From: an uncultured Sphingobium sp. | GTDB lineage: Bacteria; Pseudomonadota; Alphaproteobacteria; Sphingomonadales; Sphingomonadaceae | Length of the DNA stretch: 14,429 nucleotides | Assembly (NCBI GenBank): GCA_946479185.1 | Contig: CAMLFF010000047.1 | Location: forward strand, 1-14,429 | Reading direction: 5' to 3' | Part shown: positions 1-7,500 of the stretch, in pieces | Position numbering within the stretch: the stretch's first letter is position 1 | Layout of the letters: every line of letters starts with the position of its first letter | Notes under the pieces: generated by a model | What the model saw: only the letters and a program-made list of their open reading frames with translations | Told to the model about the DNA's origin: nothing | Databases searched by the model: none | Position numbers and translations under genes: made by a program

Positions 1-466
1 CCTGACCGGAGCCCGTCCGCTTGCCCGGCCTGACCTTGAGCCTGGCCAGCGCCGCGAGGATTGCCGGCTCATCAACGCGCTCCTTGTCATATTCGACGCG
101 AACACTGCCCGAGGCACTGGCATCGGCCTGCAGTATGCCGGGCACCTGGAGCAGGGTTTCGCCAACGGTACGGGCGCGGCGTTCGTGGCCGATCCCTTCG
201 ACCTGCCATGTCGCATGACCGTATCTTACGCTGATGTCGGCGCCTGCCGCTCGCACCATGTCGCGTACGCGGGACAGTGGCAGCAATTCGCTGTCGAAAT
301 GGATGCAGAGCTTTGCCGGCGTATCGCCATCGGCCGCCAGAACGTGCGCACGCTCGACGCCGCGCTTGGCGCTCAACGTCGAAACGAGGCGCCCGACACA
401 GGCATCGGCGGCGTCAGGAACCTCCGGAAGAAGAACAGGAATATCAAGTTCGAACTTGTCGGTCAT
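1..466 (-). CDS. Heavy-metal P-type ATPase, N-terminal part (runs off left edge)
   Basis: The frame opens at an ATG that overlaps the stop of the upstream CDF gene in an ATGA arrangement, and stays open for 155 codons to the window edge. The visible part looks like two tandem HMA-like ferredoxin folds, roughly residues 5-70 and 75-145, as found at the N terminus of Zn/Cd/Pb P1B-type ATPases. The catalytic DKTG motif and the CPC transmembrane motif would lie outside the window, so the ATPase call rests on resemblance to sphingomonad P1B ATPases and on context. The classical CxxC metal site of the HMA fold is absent: the first fold has a lone cysteine (C23, in DACVGRL) and the second has none. 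It is the last visible gene of the metal operon. The expected role is ATP-driven export of divalent metal from cytoplasm to periplasm. Confidence 0.72.
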   Translation of the reverse strand, partial: MTDKFELDIPVLLPEVPDAADACVGRLVSTLSAKRGVERAHVLAADGDTPAKLCIHFDSELLPLSRVRDMVRAAGADISVRYGHATWQVEGIGHERRARTVGETLLQVPGILQADASASGSVRVEYDKERVDEPAILAALARLKVRPGKRTGSGQ

Positions 467-1071
467 GACGCTGTCTCCGCGTTTGTCTTGGTTTCTGCCT
501 GCGCATCGCGCAGGATTTCGATGCCGCCCTTGATCGCGATAAGGGCGGTAGCAAGGCCGACCAGTAGATCGGGCCAATTCGTCCCCAGCCACAGCACCAG
601 CGCGCCCGCGATCAGGATGCCGCCGTTGGAGATGAAATCGTTGAAACTGAAGGTGGTCGCCGCGCGCAAATTAACATCAGGCTGCTTAAGCCGCTGCAGC
701 AATCGCAGACAGATATAGTTCACGACGCCAGCGATCGCCGACATCACCATCATTGTCGGTCCGACCGGTTCACTGCCCTGGATATAGCGGCGACCGACGT
801 CAAGCAGGATGCCGCCTGCGAAAATGAGCAGCATCACGCCGGATACGTTTGCAGCCCGGGTCTTCCATGTGCGCCCGCGGCTCAGCGCGATGAGACTCAG
901 CCCATAGACTGCGGTGTCGGAGAAGTTGTCGATGCCGTTGGCGATGAGCGCGCTGGAATCGCCTGTTAGCCCCGTCACGAAGAAAGCTGCAGCGATCGCC
1001 GCGTTGAGCAGTAGCACGATCCAGAGCGTGCGACGCTCGGCCGAGACCTTACCGTCCGGTTGAACCGTCAT
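463..1071 (-). CDS. Cation diffusion facilitator (CDF) family transporter
   Basis: Encodes 202 residues of a short CDF protein with about six membrane segments and almost no C-terminal cytoplasmic domain. CDF proteins are antiporters that normally move Zn, Co or Cd out of the cytoplasm. The TM2 metal site reads D48-x3-D52 (IDNFSD). The TM5 site, usually HxxxD, reads F141-x3-D145 (FSFNDFISN), so the metal-binding histidine is missing. The start was chosen at the ATG that overlaps the upstream ZIP stop in ATGA. The frame is open further upstream, but that extension overlaps the ZIP gene out of frame and looks like noise. The 3' end overlaps the ATPase start by 4 bp. A second CDF paralogue with a related altered site heads the same operon (10932-11591). 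The substrate is uncertain because of the atypical site. Confidence 0.85.
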   Translation of the reverse strand: MTVQPDGKVSAERRTLWIVLLLNAAIAAAFFVTGLTGDSSALIANGIDNFSDTAVYGLSLIALSRGRTWKTRAANVSGVMLLIFAGGILLDVGRRYIQGSEPVGPTMMVMSAIAGVVNYICLRLLQRLKQPDVNLRAATTFSFNDFISNGGILIAGALVLWLGTNWPDLLVGLATALIAIKGGIEILRDAQAETKTNAETAS

Positions 1072-1751
1072 GCCATGGTTTCCTCGATCAGAAGGAGGAC
1101 GAGGAAGCCGACGAAGAACATCGCGCTGATAAGCGGCGAGTCCGGCTTCTCGTGCGCTTCGACCAGCAGTTCTTCGGTGACGAGATAGAGCAGCGCCATC
1201 AGGCCGAAGCTCAGAAAGCCAGTGATCCATACCGGCGTCAGCAACGCCACCGGCTGCGCGATCAGCGCGCCGATCGGCACCAGCACCGCTAATGCGCAGG
1301 TCAGACCGATCGCCTTCACTTTGCGATGTCGGCTCGCCAGATCGTTGGTGAGGGTCAGCGCAAGAAACAGCACTTCGAGGGTCAGCGCCACGGCCAGCAA
1401 CGTGCCCGCCTTCTCGCCGGCGATGAAGGCGAGTCCGAGAGCCAGGCCGTCTATCGCCAGATCGAACCCGATCGCGGCGAGCAGCGCGACCGGCCCTTTG
1501 AACCGGCTTTCCGCTGCCTTTAGGCCAAGCATCACGGCGACGCCCAGCGCACCGCCGATCAGTGTCGCGGTTGGAGAACCGCCGTGCATTACCATCGGCA
1601 GGATCTCCGTTGCAGCAGCGGCGAACACCACGCCCGCAGCCAAATGCTGCATGGCTGCGACCATCTTCTCGCCGGGCGTGCGCCATCCGGCAATGAGCGC
1701 GCCCATCATGATCGCGATCATGGGGATCAGGGAAAATTTGAGCGCTGCCAT
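1068..1751 (-). CDS. ZIP-like metal transporter
   Basis: Encodes 227 residues with about eight hydrophobic helices in a ZIP-like order. The TM2 signature ending in TEILP (E49) is present. The TM4 motif, normally HNxxDG or HNFPEG, reads FDLAIDG with D97 and D101, so the first histidine is replaced by aspartate. The TM5 motif, normally HExPHE, keeps only E126 (TLEVLF). ZIP proteins usually import divalent metal into the cytoplasm, which sits oddly in an efflux operon; with this altered site it may do something else. The start is set at the ATG beginning MAALKFS. There is only a weak GGGACG-like ribosome site, and the frame is open further upstream without a better start. The 3' end overlaps the CDF gene by 4 bp, and 31 bp separate it from the upstream lipoprotein gene. 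Confidence 0.72.
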   Translation of the reverse strand: MAALKFSLIPMIAIMMGALIAGWRTPGEKMVAAMQHLAAGVVFAAAATEILPMVMHGGSPTATLIGGALGVAVMLGLKAAESRFKGPVALLAAIGFDLAIDGLALGLAFIAGEKAGTLLAVALTLEVLFLALTLTNDLASRHRKVKAIGLTCALAVLVPIGALIAQPVALLTPVWITGFLSFGLMALLYLVTEELLVEAHEKPDSPLISAMFFVGFLVLLLIEETMA

Positions 1752-1782
1752 CGTCAGCGCGTCCCAGTACCGGGTGGGTTGG

Positions 1783-2157
1783 TCACAATTTCGTTGCCTT
1801 CCTGCACAGGACCGGACGCTTGTCCGCTTCCTCAATCTTGATTTCGTTGCCAGAGAAAGTCGCGCTCATCGTGTCGCCGACATATTGCAGCCCGGGTGCA
1901 GGCGCGGTCAGAACGATTGGCGCCGCATATGCATCGCGGCGCAGTTCGAGCGCCAAGCCCTCATTCTTGAAGTCGACGAGCAGCGGGCGATTGTCGTCAC
2001 ACCGATAAGGGTGGCGACCGCGGGTTCCGCTCGCATCCCCGCTGTCGCCGGCGTGGATTTCCTGTTCGGTCGGTGGCGCTTTGCGAGCCTGTTCGGAACA
2101 CCCCGATAACGTCAGCACAACGCATATGCCGACGATTCCAACCCGCAATAGCGTCAA
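1783..2157 (-). CDS. MliC-like lipoprotein (C-type lysozyme inhibitor fold), distal copy
   Basis: Encodes about 124 residues with a lipoprotein signal: a short n-region with one arginine, a hydrophobic stretch and the lipobox LSGC. The mature protein has two cysteines bracketing a small beta domain that starts YRCDDNRPLLVDF and contains YVGDTMSATFSG and RPVLC, which resembles the MliC/PliC membrane-bound lysozyme inhibitor domain. The start is set at a TTG because GGAGG lies 5 nt upstream (2163-2167) and this gives a compact signal peptide. ATG codons at 2175, 2187 and 2196 are in frame but lack a ribosome site. A partial paralogue lies upstream at 2761-3189. The product is probably a periplasmic outer-membrane-anchored lipoprotein; a metal role is only inferred from context. 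Confidence 0.68.
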   Translation of the reverse strand: MTLLRVGIVGICVVLTLSGCSEQARKAPPTEQEIHAGDSGDASGTRGRHPYRCDDNRPLLVDFKNEGLALELRRDAYAAPIVLTAPAPGLQYVGDTMSATFSGNEIKIEEADKRPVLCRKATKL

Positions 2158-2305
2158 GTGTACCTCCGGGAACATTCTGAAAATCATAAAAGCCATTGAG
2201 CAACTCCAATGACGTCGTCGTTCGAAGCAAGAGACAGGGGGCTGAACTGCCCGGCATTCTCAGGCCATTGCCACTTCGCGCGAGTTTTTACGGGACGATT
2301 GTGCC
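2158..2305. other. Intergenic gap inside the operon
   Basis: The gap of about 150 bp separates mgtC from the distal lipoprotein gene on the minus strand. It contains the lipoprotein ribosome site (GGAGG, 2163-2167, minus strand). I see no clear terminator or recognisable promoter. It is one of only two sizeable gaps in the operon, so an internal promoter here is possible. Confidence 0.4.
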
Positions 2306-2764
2306 TCATTGCCGGTCAGCCGGCTCGGCGTGATCTTGGGAAGCGCGCTTCAGAGGATAGGAGAAATGCAGCGTCAGAAAGGTCGTCAGGCTAAGAACGA
2401 CCGCGATGTCGTAAAGACCATAACCGACTGCGGCGCCCAGCGCGCCGGTCGCCCAGAGGCTTGCAGCGGTAGCGGTCCCGGACGCTTTTCCGCGATACTT
2501 CAATATGGCGCCACCGCCGATGAACCCAACGCCGGTTATCAATCCTTCAAGCAGGCGTGCTTGGGCGGGTGACGTGCGCCCGAGAATGGCGATCCCGACA
2601 AGCACGAACCCGCAACTGGCGATGGCGACCAGCGGAAAGGTTCGGATGCCTGCGCTGCGTTCGTCCTTCTCCCGGTCCCAGCCAACCGGAAGCGCCAGTG
2701 CATAGGCCAGCGCGAGAGTGATAATATGGGAAAGAGTTCCCCCCCAAGACGAGAGTGTCATCAT
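2306..2764 (-). CDS. MgtC/SapB family membrane protein
   Basis: Encodes 152 residues matching the N-terminal membrane domain of MgtC/SapB proteins. It contains GWDREKDERSAGIRTFPLV near residues 28-46, the conserved CGFVLVGI, and the glycine-rich GLITGVGFIGGGAILK near residues 74-89, with about five membrane helices. The C-terminal ACT-like cytoplasmic domain of Salmonella MgtC is missing; this short form is common. MgtC proteins are linked to magnesium limitation and to control of F-type ATP synthase, and their biochemical role is still debated. The first ATG overlaps the stop of the upstream lipoprotein gene in ATGA; a second ATG follows immediately. Its place among Zn/Cd/Co genes suggests a role in membrane ion homeostasis under metal stress, which is inference. 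Confidence 0.87.
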   Translation of the reverse strand: MMTLSSWGGTLSHIITLALAYALALPVGWDREKDERSAGIRTFPLVAIASCGFVLVGIAILGRTSPAQARLLEGLITGVGFIGGGAILKYRGKASGTATAASLWATGALGAAVGYGLYDIAVVLSLTTFLTLHFSYPLKRASQDHAEPADRQ

Positions 2765-3189
2765 GCCGTCGATCCTTCGGCTTGGCCGCCCGCCACTCTG
2801 TCCGTCGCATCTCGACAGGGTACGTGCACGGGAGCGGTGTTCGGCCTAGTCTTTATATCGAGGGTCAGACCATCACCGAGGAAATCGACCTGAATGCGTA
2901 AGCCATCAGGGCAGGCATAGAAATGCTCGCCAATGAGGTAAGGTGTCTGGCGATCACGCGATGCTTCGCTCCTGCTCTTACTGAATAGCGAACAGCCGAA
3001 CAGGCTCGGCGCCAAGGCAAGCCCGGCTGCGAAGTGGATACATCGAACCGCGCCCCTGCGGGGTCGGCGCGACCCCTCTCCCTTGGTCCTTGATCTTTCG
3101 CCATGGGCGCTCAGGGGTGCACGCCCATGGCGTGGGCCGTTCTCACACGGACACCCGAAGGGCTCGTTATGCGGCGGCCGATCCATCAT
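2761..3189 (-). CDS. MliC-like lipoprotein, apparently truncated, with odd N-terminal extension
   Basis: Encodes up to 142 residues. The core, from about residue 50, is a lipoprotein signal with lipobox LFGC followed by a beta segment (FYACPDGLRIQVDF, then GDGLTLDIK and TAPVHV) that parallels the first half of the distal lipoprotein (1783-2157). The second half of that domain is missing: after VPC the protein ends in a short unrelated tail. The approximately 47 residues before the signal are rich in Arg, Gly and Pro and are encoded by a palindromic segment (3060-3132). No ATG, GTG or TTG lies between that segment and the signal, so the only usable starts are the ATGs at 3189 or 3186, 3 nt after the preceding stop and without a clear ribosome site. 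Either a repeat inserted at the start or the gene is decaying. Confidence 0.55.
   Translation of the reverse strand: MMDRPPHNEPFGCPCENGPRHGRAPLSAHGERSRTKGEGSRRPRRGAVRCIHFAAGLALAPSLFGCSLFSKSRSEASRDRQTPYLIGEHFYACPDGLRIQVDFLGDGLTLDIKTRPNTAPVHVPCRDATDRVAGGQAEGSTA
3060..3076. repeat. Small perfect inverted repeat
   Basis: Arms GGGGTCG (3060-3066) and CGACCCC (3070-3076) flank a 3-nt loop. This would form a tight hairpin on either strand. It lies 23 bp from a second palindrome (3099-3132), within the odd N-terminal extension of the lipoprotein reading frame. Confidence 0.6.
3099..3132. repeat. Perfect 11-bp inverted repeat
   Basis: Arms CGCCATGGGCG (3099-3109) and CGCCCATGGCG (3122-3132) are exact reverse complements around a 12-nt loop (3110-3121). 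The palindrome lies inside the apparent N-terminal extension of the lipoprotein gene. It could be part of a short palindromic intergenic repeat, an mRNA hairpin that limits expression of the lipoprotein, or an operator. Nothing in the window repeats it. Confidence 0.7.
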
Positions 3190-3192
3190 AGT

Positions 3193-3495
3193 TCAGTCGA
3201 ACAATTCGCTCAGGAAACCCGTGCGGCGAACTTTATGGCCCCGCTCGTAGCCGTGCTTCCCACCATGTCTGCCAAGGCTGTGATCGTCGAACATTCCGGC
3301 GCGGTCGCCGCCCTGCTGCGGTGCGATGTCGCCGCCGGCACTGCGCTCTATGATTTTGTCGAGTTCGCCGCGATCGAGCCAGACCCCACGACATTGCGGG
3401 CAATAGTCGATCTCGATGCCTTGGCGCTCGCTCATGACGAGATCGACGCGGCACGTCGGGCACAGTAGTCCGGGGGAAGAAGGGCTATCTACCAT
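3193..3495 (-). CDS. TFIIB-type zinc-ribbon protein
   Basis: Encodes about 100 residues. The N-terminal half is a zf-TFIIB-like zinc ribbon: CPTC, then 19 residues, then CPQCRGVWLDRGELDKII, giving four cysteines suited to bind one zinc. The C-terminal half is polar and rich in Gly and His (SLGRHGGKHGYERGHKVRR) and ends in FLSELFD. Small proteins with this build are widespread and mostly uncharacterised. The start is set at the ATG 7 nt after AAGGA (3503-3507); the ATG at 3498 is 4 nt from the same site and also possible. It lies 30 bp after the SRPBCC gene and 3 bp before the lipoprotein start, so it is clearly in the operon. A metal-binding or stress role is inferred from the ribbon, the histidines and the context. 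Confidence 0.8.
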   Translation of the reverse strand: MVDSPSSPGLLCPTCRVDLVMSERQGIEIDYCPQCRGVWLDRGELDKIIERSAGGDIAPQQGGDRAGMFDDHSLGRHGGKHGYERGHKVRRTGFLSELFD

Positions 3496-3525
3496 CATGG
3501 ATTCCTTTCTCGGATTATCGTGCAA

Positions 3526-4023
3526 TCAGTCGTTCGCGGCGTCCGGTGGAGGCGGTTTGATCGGGTGCCGACGATTTCGCTGGGACTGCCCGTGCAGTCG
3601 CGACTGACGGCGCAGGAGCGCTAAAAATGCGGCATCCTCCTGCCGCATGGTCCGGAGCAGGCCTTTGCGCAGTATTAGGCCGACCAAACCACCGATGACG
3701 CCCCGGCATTCGACCGAATGGTGAACACGGACCCCGTTCGCGATCGCATCGATCTGGTAGCGTTCGTCTAAAGTGAGGAAGCCCCGCACACCGATCTGCC
3801 ATCCAATGAGCTGGGGTTTTGTCAGACGGTTGATGATCAATTGCGTCGTCATTTTCCGACCGCCGCCGAATAGGAAGCATGTCACATCGATTTCGGCACC
3901 ACGTTCTGCTTCGCCCGCAATCCGATAGATGGGGTGCCACCGCGAGAAGCCCCTCAGATCGGAGATCAGCGACCAAATCCGGAGCGCTGACATGTTGAAA
4001 TCGAAACTGGTCTCTTCCTTCAT
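3526..4023 (-). CDS. SRPBCC family protein (START/Bet v1-like fold)
   Basis: Encodes 165 residues with the polyketide-cyclase/SRPBCC pattern. An N-terminal strand is followed by a helix containing SALRIWSLISDLRGFSRWHP, then strands with GAEIDVTCFLF, TKPQLIGWQIGVRGF and GVRVHHSVECRG, and a long C-terminal helix (LRTMRQEDAAFLALLRR). The fold makes a hydrophobic pocket for lipids or small molecules; no specific ligand can be read. The start is the ATG before KEETSFDF, preceded by an AGGACAGG-like ribosome site; upstream reading frame exists but crosses a hairpin. The tail is basic and rich in proline. Such genes commonly follow czcA and DUF190 in sphingomonad clusters, but their role in metal resistance is not established. 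Confidence 0.82.
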   Translation of the reverse strand: MKEETSFDFNMSALRIWSLISDLRGFSRWHPIYRIAGEAERGAEIDVTCFLFGGGRKMTTQLIINRLTKPQLIGWQIGVRGFLTLDERYQIDAIANGVRVHHSVECRGVIGGLVGLILRKGLLRTMRQEDAAFLALLRRQSRLHGQSQRNRRHPIKPPPPDAAND

Positions 4024-4060
4024 GACTGCCTGTCCTGTCGAGGCCCGACATGATCGAAAC

Positions 4061-4084
4061 GGAGGCCGCGCAAAAGCGGCCTCC
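4061..4084. terminator. 9-bp hairpin between DUF190 and SRPBCC genes (possible attenuator)
   Basis: Arms GGAGGCCGC (4061-4069) and GCGGCCTCC (4076-4084) pair perfectly around a 6-nt loop. On the minus strand only a weak GTTTCG follows, not a run of T. It is therefore a poor intrinsic terminator. It could be a processing or attenuation hairpin within the long transcript, or a transcript-stability element protecting upstream czcCBA mRNA. It lies in the gap of about 150 bp (4024-4170) that otherwise appears empty. Confidence 0.4.
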
Positions 4085-4170
4085 TTCCCGACTGGGCCGG
4101 AGATTGATGAGAGCTGGCTGAACGCCAAGGGCTTGTTTGGAAAAAGCCACGGTGCGGGCGGTTTCGGCCC

Positions 4171-4518
4171 TCATTGGCTACGGCTTTCCAGCGTTTTACT
4201 GGCCTTGCCCCCGATGACCTCGATGGCTTCCAGCGTGATGAGGCCGATGTCAGGCACATCATCCAGACTGGCAACGAACGCGCGCAATGCATCCTCAAAA
4301 TCGACGATCTCGATCACAACGGCTCGATCACTTTCGAGCACATGGCGGCGGTGGACGTGCGATGAGGCCCCAAATCCGATCAGCGCCTCGAGCACCGTGA
4401 TGCCCGCCATCTTTCGATCTCGGGCTAGCGAGGCGACATATTCGAAAACCTTGCGATCGCCGATATAAGCCGCTTCATCTGTGTAGATCCTCAGCAATTT
4501 TCGAGTGGGTTGTCCCAT
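4171..4518 (-). CDS. DUF190 domain-containing protein
   Basis: Encodes 115 residues covering a complete DUF190 domain, a GlnB/PII-like small alpha-beta fold. Recognisable stretches are KLLRIYTDEAAYIGDRKVFE near the N terminus, MAGITVLEALIGFG in the middle, and IEIVDFEDALRAFV followed by DIGLITLEAIEVI toward the end. The ATG shares one base with the stop of czcA (TGATG), so translation is probably coupled to the pump gene; a GTG one codon earlier is also possible. The likely product is a soluble cytoplasmic trimer, and PII-like relatives bind nucleotides or metals and often modulate transporters. A regulatory or metal-binding partnership with CzcA is therefore reasonable but inferred. Confidence 0.88.
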   Translation of the reverse strand: MGQPTRKLLRIYTDEAAYIGDRKVFEYVASLARDRKMAGITVLEALIGFGASSHVHRRHVLESDRAVVIEIVDFEDALRAFVASLDDVPDIGLITLEAIEVIGGKASKTLESRSQ

Positions 4519-7500
4519 CACGCTTCTCCTCTCAAAGGGGCAGGGTCATCGCCGTACGGCGTGCTCGTTCCTTGTTCTTTCTGGTGCTCTTTTCGCCCGA
4601 GGATCACTTTCGCGAGCGCGGGCAGCACGAGCAGGGTGAGGATAGTCGCCGCAATCAGGCCGCCGATCACCACCGTCGCAAGTGGCTTCTGGACTTCAGC
4701 GCCGGTGCCGTGCGCGAGGGCCATCGGCACGAAGCCGATTGCCGGCACAAACCCTGTCATGATGACCGCCCGCATCTTGTCGGCCATGCCTTCACGGATT
4801 GCCTGCGCGATAGGCAATCCAGCTTCACTGCGGTCTCGGATTGCCGTCATGACGACAAGCCCGTTTAGCACCGCCACGCCGGCGAGGCAGATGAACCCCA
4901 CCGCCGCCGACACCGAGAAGTTGATGCCGGTGAGGACAAGCGTGAAGACGCCGCCCGCAAGTCCTAGTGGAACCGCCAGGAACACCGCCGCCGCCCGGCC
5001 GAATCCACCCAGTGCCATGTAAAGCAGCCCGAAGATGACCAGAAAGCACAACGGCACCACGATCGAGAGCCGTTTCGATGCAGCGGCAAGGTTCTCGAAC
5101 TGACCACCCCATTCGAGGTAATAGCCCGCCGGCAGCTTGACCTGCGCGATTTTCGCCTGCGCTTCCTGAACGAACGAACCGGCATCGCGTCCGCCGAGAT
5201 TGACCTGGACGACCACGCGACGCTTGCCGTTCTCACGACTGATCTGATTCAGCCCTTCGGTAAGCCGGATCTGCGCGACCTGTGCCAGCGGCACTTGTGC
5301 GCGCGGCCTGCCTTCCACCTCCGGGAGCAGCACTGGCAGCGAGCGGATGTCGTCGAGATTGGCGCGGGTCGTCTCAGGGACGCGCACGGTGACGTCGAAA
5401 CGCCGGTCGCCCTCGTACACAAGCCCCGATTCACGCCCGCCGAGCCCTGCTGCGACCGTATCCGCAACGTCGCGGACGGTGAGGCCGAGGCGCGCGATCG
5501 CGGCGCGGTCGAGCTTTACGTCGAGCGCCGGTGCGCCACCGACCTGTTCGGCCTTGACGCTGGCCGCACCGGGTATCGTCTGGAGTACGCGCACCATCTC
5601 ATTTGCCGTCAGCGCCATCTTGTCGAGATCATCGCCGTAGAGCTTGATCGCAACATCGCCACGAACGCCCGCGATAAGCTCGTTAAATCGCAGCTGGATC
5701 GGCTGACTGACCTCGTAAAGATTGCCAAGAAGACCGCCGGTGGCCTTTTCAATCTTGGCGACCACATCGGCTTTGGTTGTACCTTCCGCCCACTGATCTT
5801 TCTCTTTCAAGATAACGAAGCCATCCGATACGTTTGGCGGCATCGGATCGCTCGCAACTTCCGCAGTGCCTGTCTTCGAGAACATCAAGGCGACTTCCGG
5901 AATTTTGATTACCGCCTCCTCGACCTTGCGTTCCATCGCCAGCGACTGATCAAGGCTGACGGAGGGCACTCGTGTCGATGCAAAGGCGAGGTTTTTCTCA
6001 TCTAGCTGGGGAATAAATTCCGAGCCTAGCAGCCCAAACGCGGGGATGGCCGCTACGAAGAAGGCCAATCCGCCCAGGATGAATGGCCACGGACGCGCAA
6101 TCGCCTGATCCAGCAACGGCAGGTAGCGTTCCTTGGACTTACGGATCAGCCACACGTCCTTCTCCGCGACCTTACCGCGGATCAGGATTGCAACCAGCGC
6201 TGGCACCAGCGTGATTGCGAGCACGAACGCGGCCACCAGCGCGAGCATGATCGTGATCGCCATCGGCGAGAACGTCTTACCCTCGGTGCCCGTAAATGTG
6301 AGCAGCGGTGCGAACGCGAGCAGGATGATCGCTTGGCCGAAGACGGTCGGCTTGATCATCTCCTGTGACGCCCGCATCGTCTCCTCCAGTCGTTCGCGGA
6401 GCGAAAGCAGTCGACCTTCATGTTCCTGCCGGTGCGCCAGTCTGGCGAGGCAGTTTTCAATGATGATAACGGCCCCATCGACGATCAGACCGAAGTCGAG
6501 CGCCCCCAGGCTCATCAGGTTGCCGGGGACTTTGAACGCGTTCATTCCCATGGCCATCATCAAGAATGAGAAGGGGATGACCAGCACTGCAATCACGGCG
6601 GCGCGCCAGTTACCGAGCAACAGGAACAACGCCACGGCAACAAGGATCGCGCCTTCGGTCAGATTGCGCTGGACCGTCGCCACCGTCGCGCCGACCAGTT
6701 CAGCACGGTTCAGAACCACTTTAACCTGGACGCCGGGCGGCAGCGTTTTCGCAACCTGGTCAAGCTTTGACGAGGCCTCTGTAGCGACAACCCGGCTATT
6801 CTGGCCGATCAACATCAGCACCGTGCCAATGACCGCTTCCTCGCCGTTCATGCTACCCGCACCCGTTCGCAGATCACCCCCAACGCGAACGTTAGCGATC
6901 TGGCCGATCGTGATTGGGGTTCCCCCGCGCGTCGCCGCGACAGCATTTCTGATCTCATCGACTGTACGCACGCGGGAATCGACGCGCACAAGGTACGCTT
7001 CACCACCGCGATTGAAGTAATTAGCACCCACCGCGAGATTTGCGTTCTCGAGAGCTTGGCCGAGTTCGCTATAAGAGATTCCGAAATTGGCGAGCTTCGT
7101 CGGGTCTGGTTCGACCACGAACGTCTTGGCATAACCACCAATGGAGTCGACGCCGGCAACGCCTTTCACCGAGCGAAGCTGCGGACCGATAATCCAGTCT
7201 TGAACAGTTCGCAGATAGCTCGCCTTGGCCACCGCATCCGTTAGTCTTTCGCCTTCGGGCGTCAGATAGCTGCCGTCCGGCTGCCACCCTGGTTGGCCTG
7301 CGACTTTTTTGGCGCCCTTGCCGTCCGGATTAGCGTAGCCAACCGTGTACATCACGATCTCGCCAAGACCCGTGGAGACGGGTCCAACCTGTGGCTGCAC
7401 ACCGTCAGGCAAGTTTTCGGTTGCTTGGCGCAGGCGCTCACCAACCTGCTGGCGCGCGAAGTAGAGATCGGTGCTGTCGGTGAAGATCGCACTGACCTGG

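Noticed and set aside
1072..1686. In-frame upstream extension of the 463-1071 CDF gene to about 407 codons
   Set aside because: The extension overlaps the ZIP gene out of frame and encodes Arg-rich sequence without membrane helices; the ATGA-coupled start fits the CDF family length.
1222..2109. Plus-strand open frame of 295 codons opposite the ZIP and lipoprotein genes
   Set aside because: It lies antisense to two genes with clear protein features; composition is that of reversed GC-rich codons, with no domain and no ribosome site.
3515..4174. Minus-strand frame of about 219 codons overlapping the SRPBCC gene
   Set aside because: It is out of frame with the SRPBCC protein, whose fold pattern is clear; the competing frame has no recognisable features.
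5295..6005. Plus-strand open frame of 236 codons opposite czcA
   Set aside because: Same reason: a shadow of czcA, with no recognisable domain.
6133..7020. Plus-strand open frame of 295 codons opposite czcA
   Set aside because: Antisense to the conserved pump core; Ser/Thr/Arg-rich composition typical of a shadow frame.
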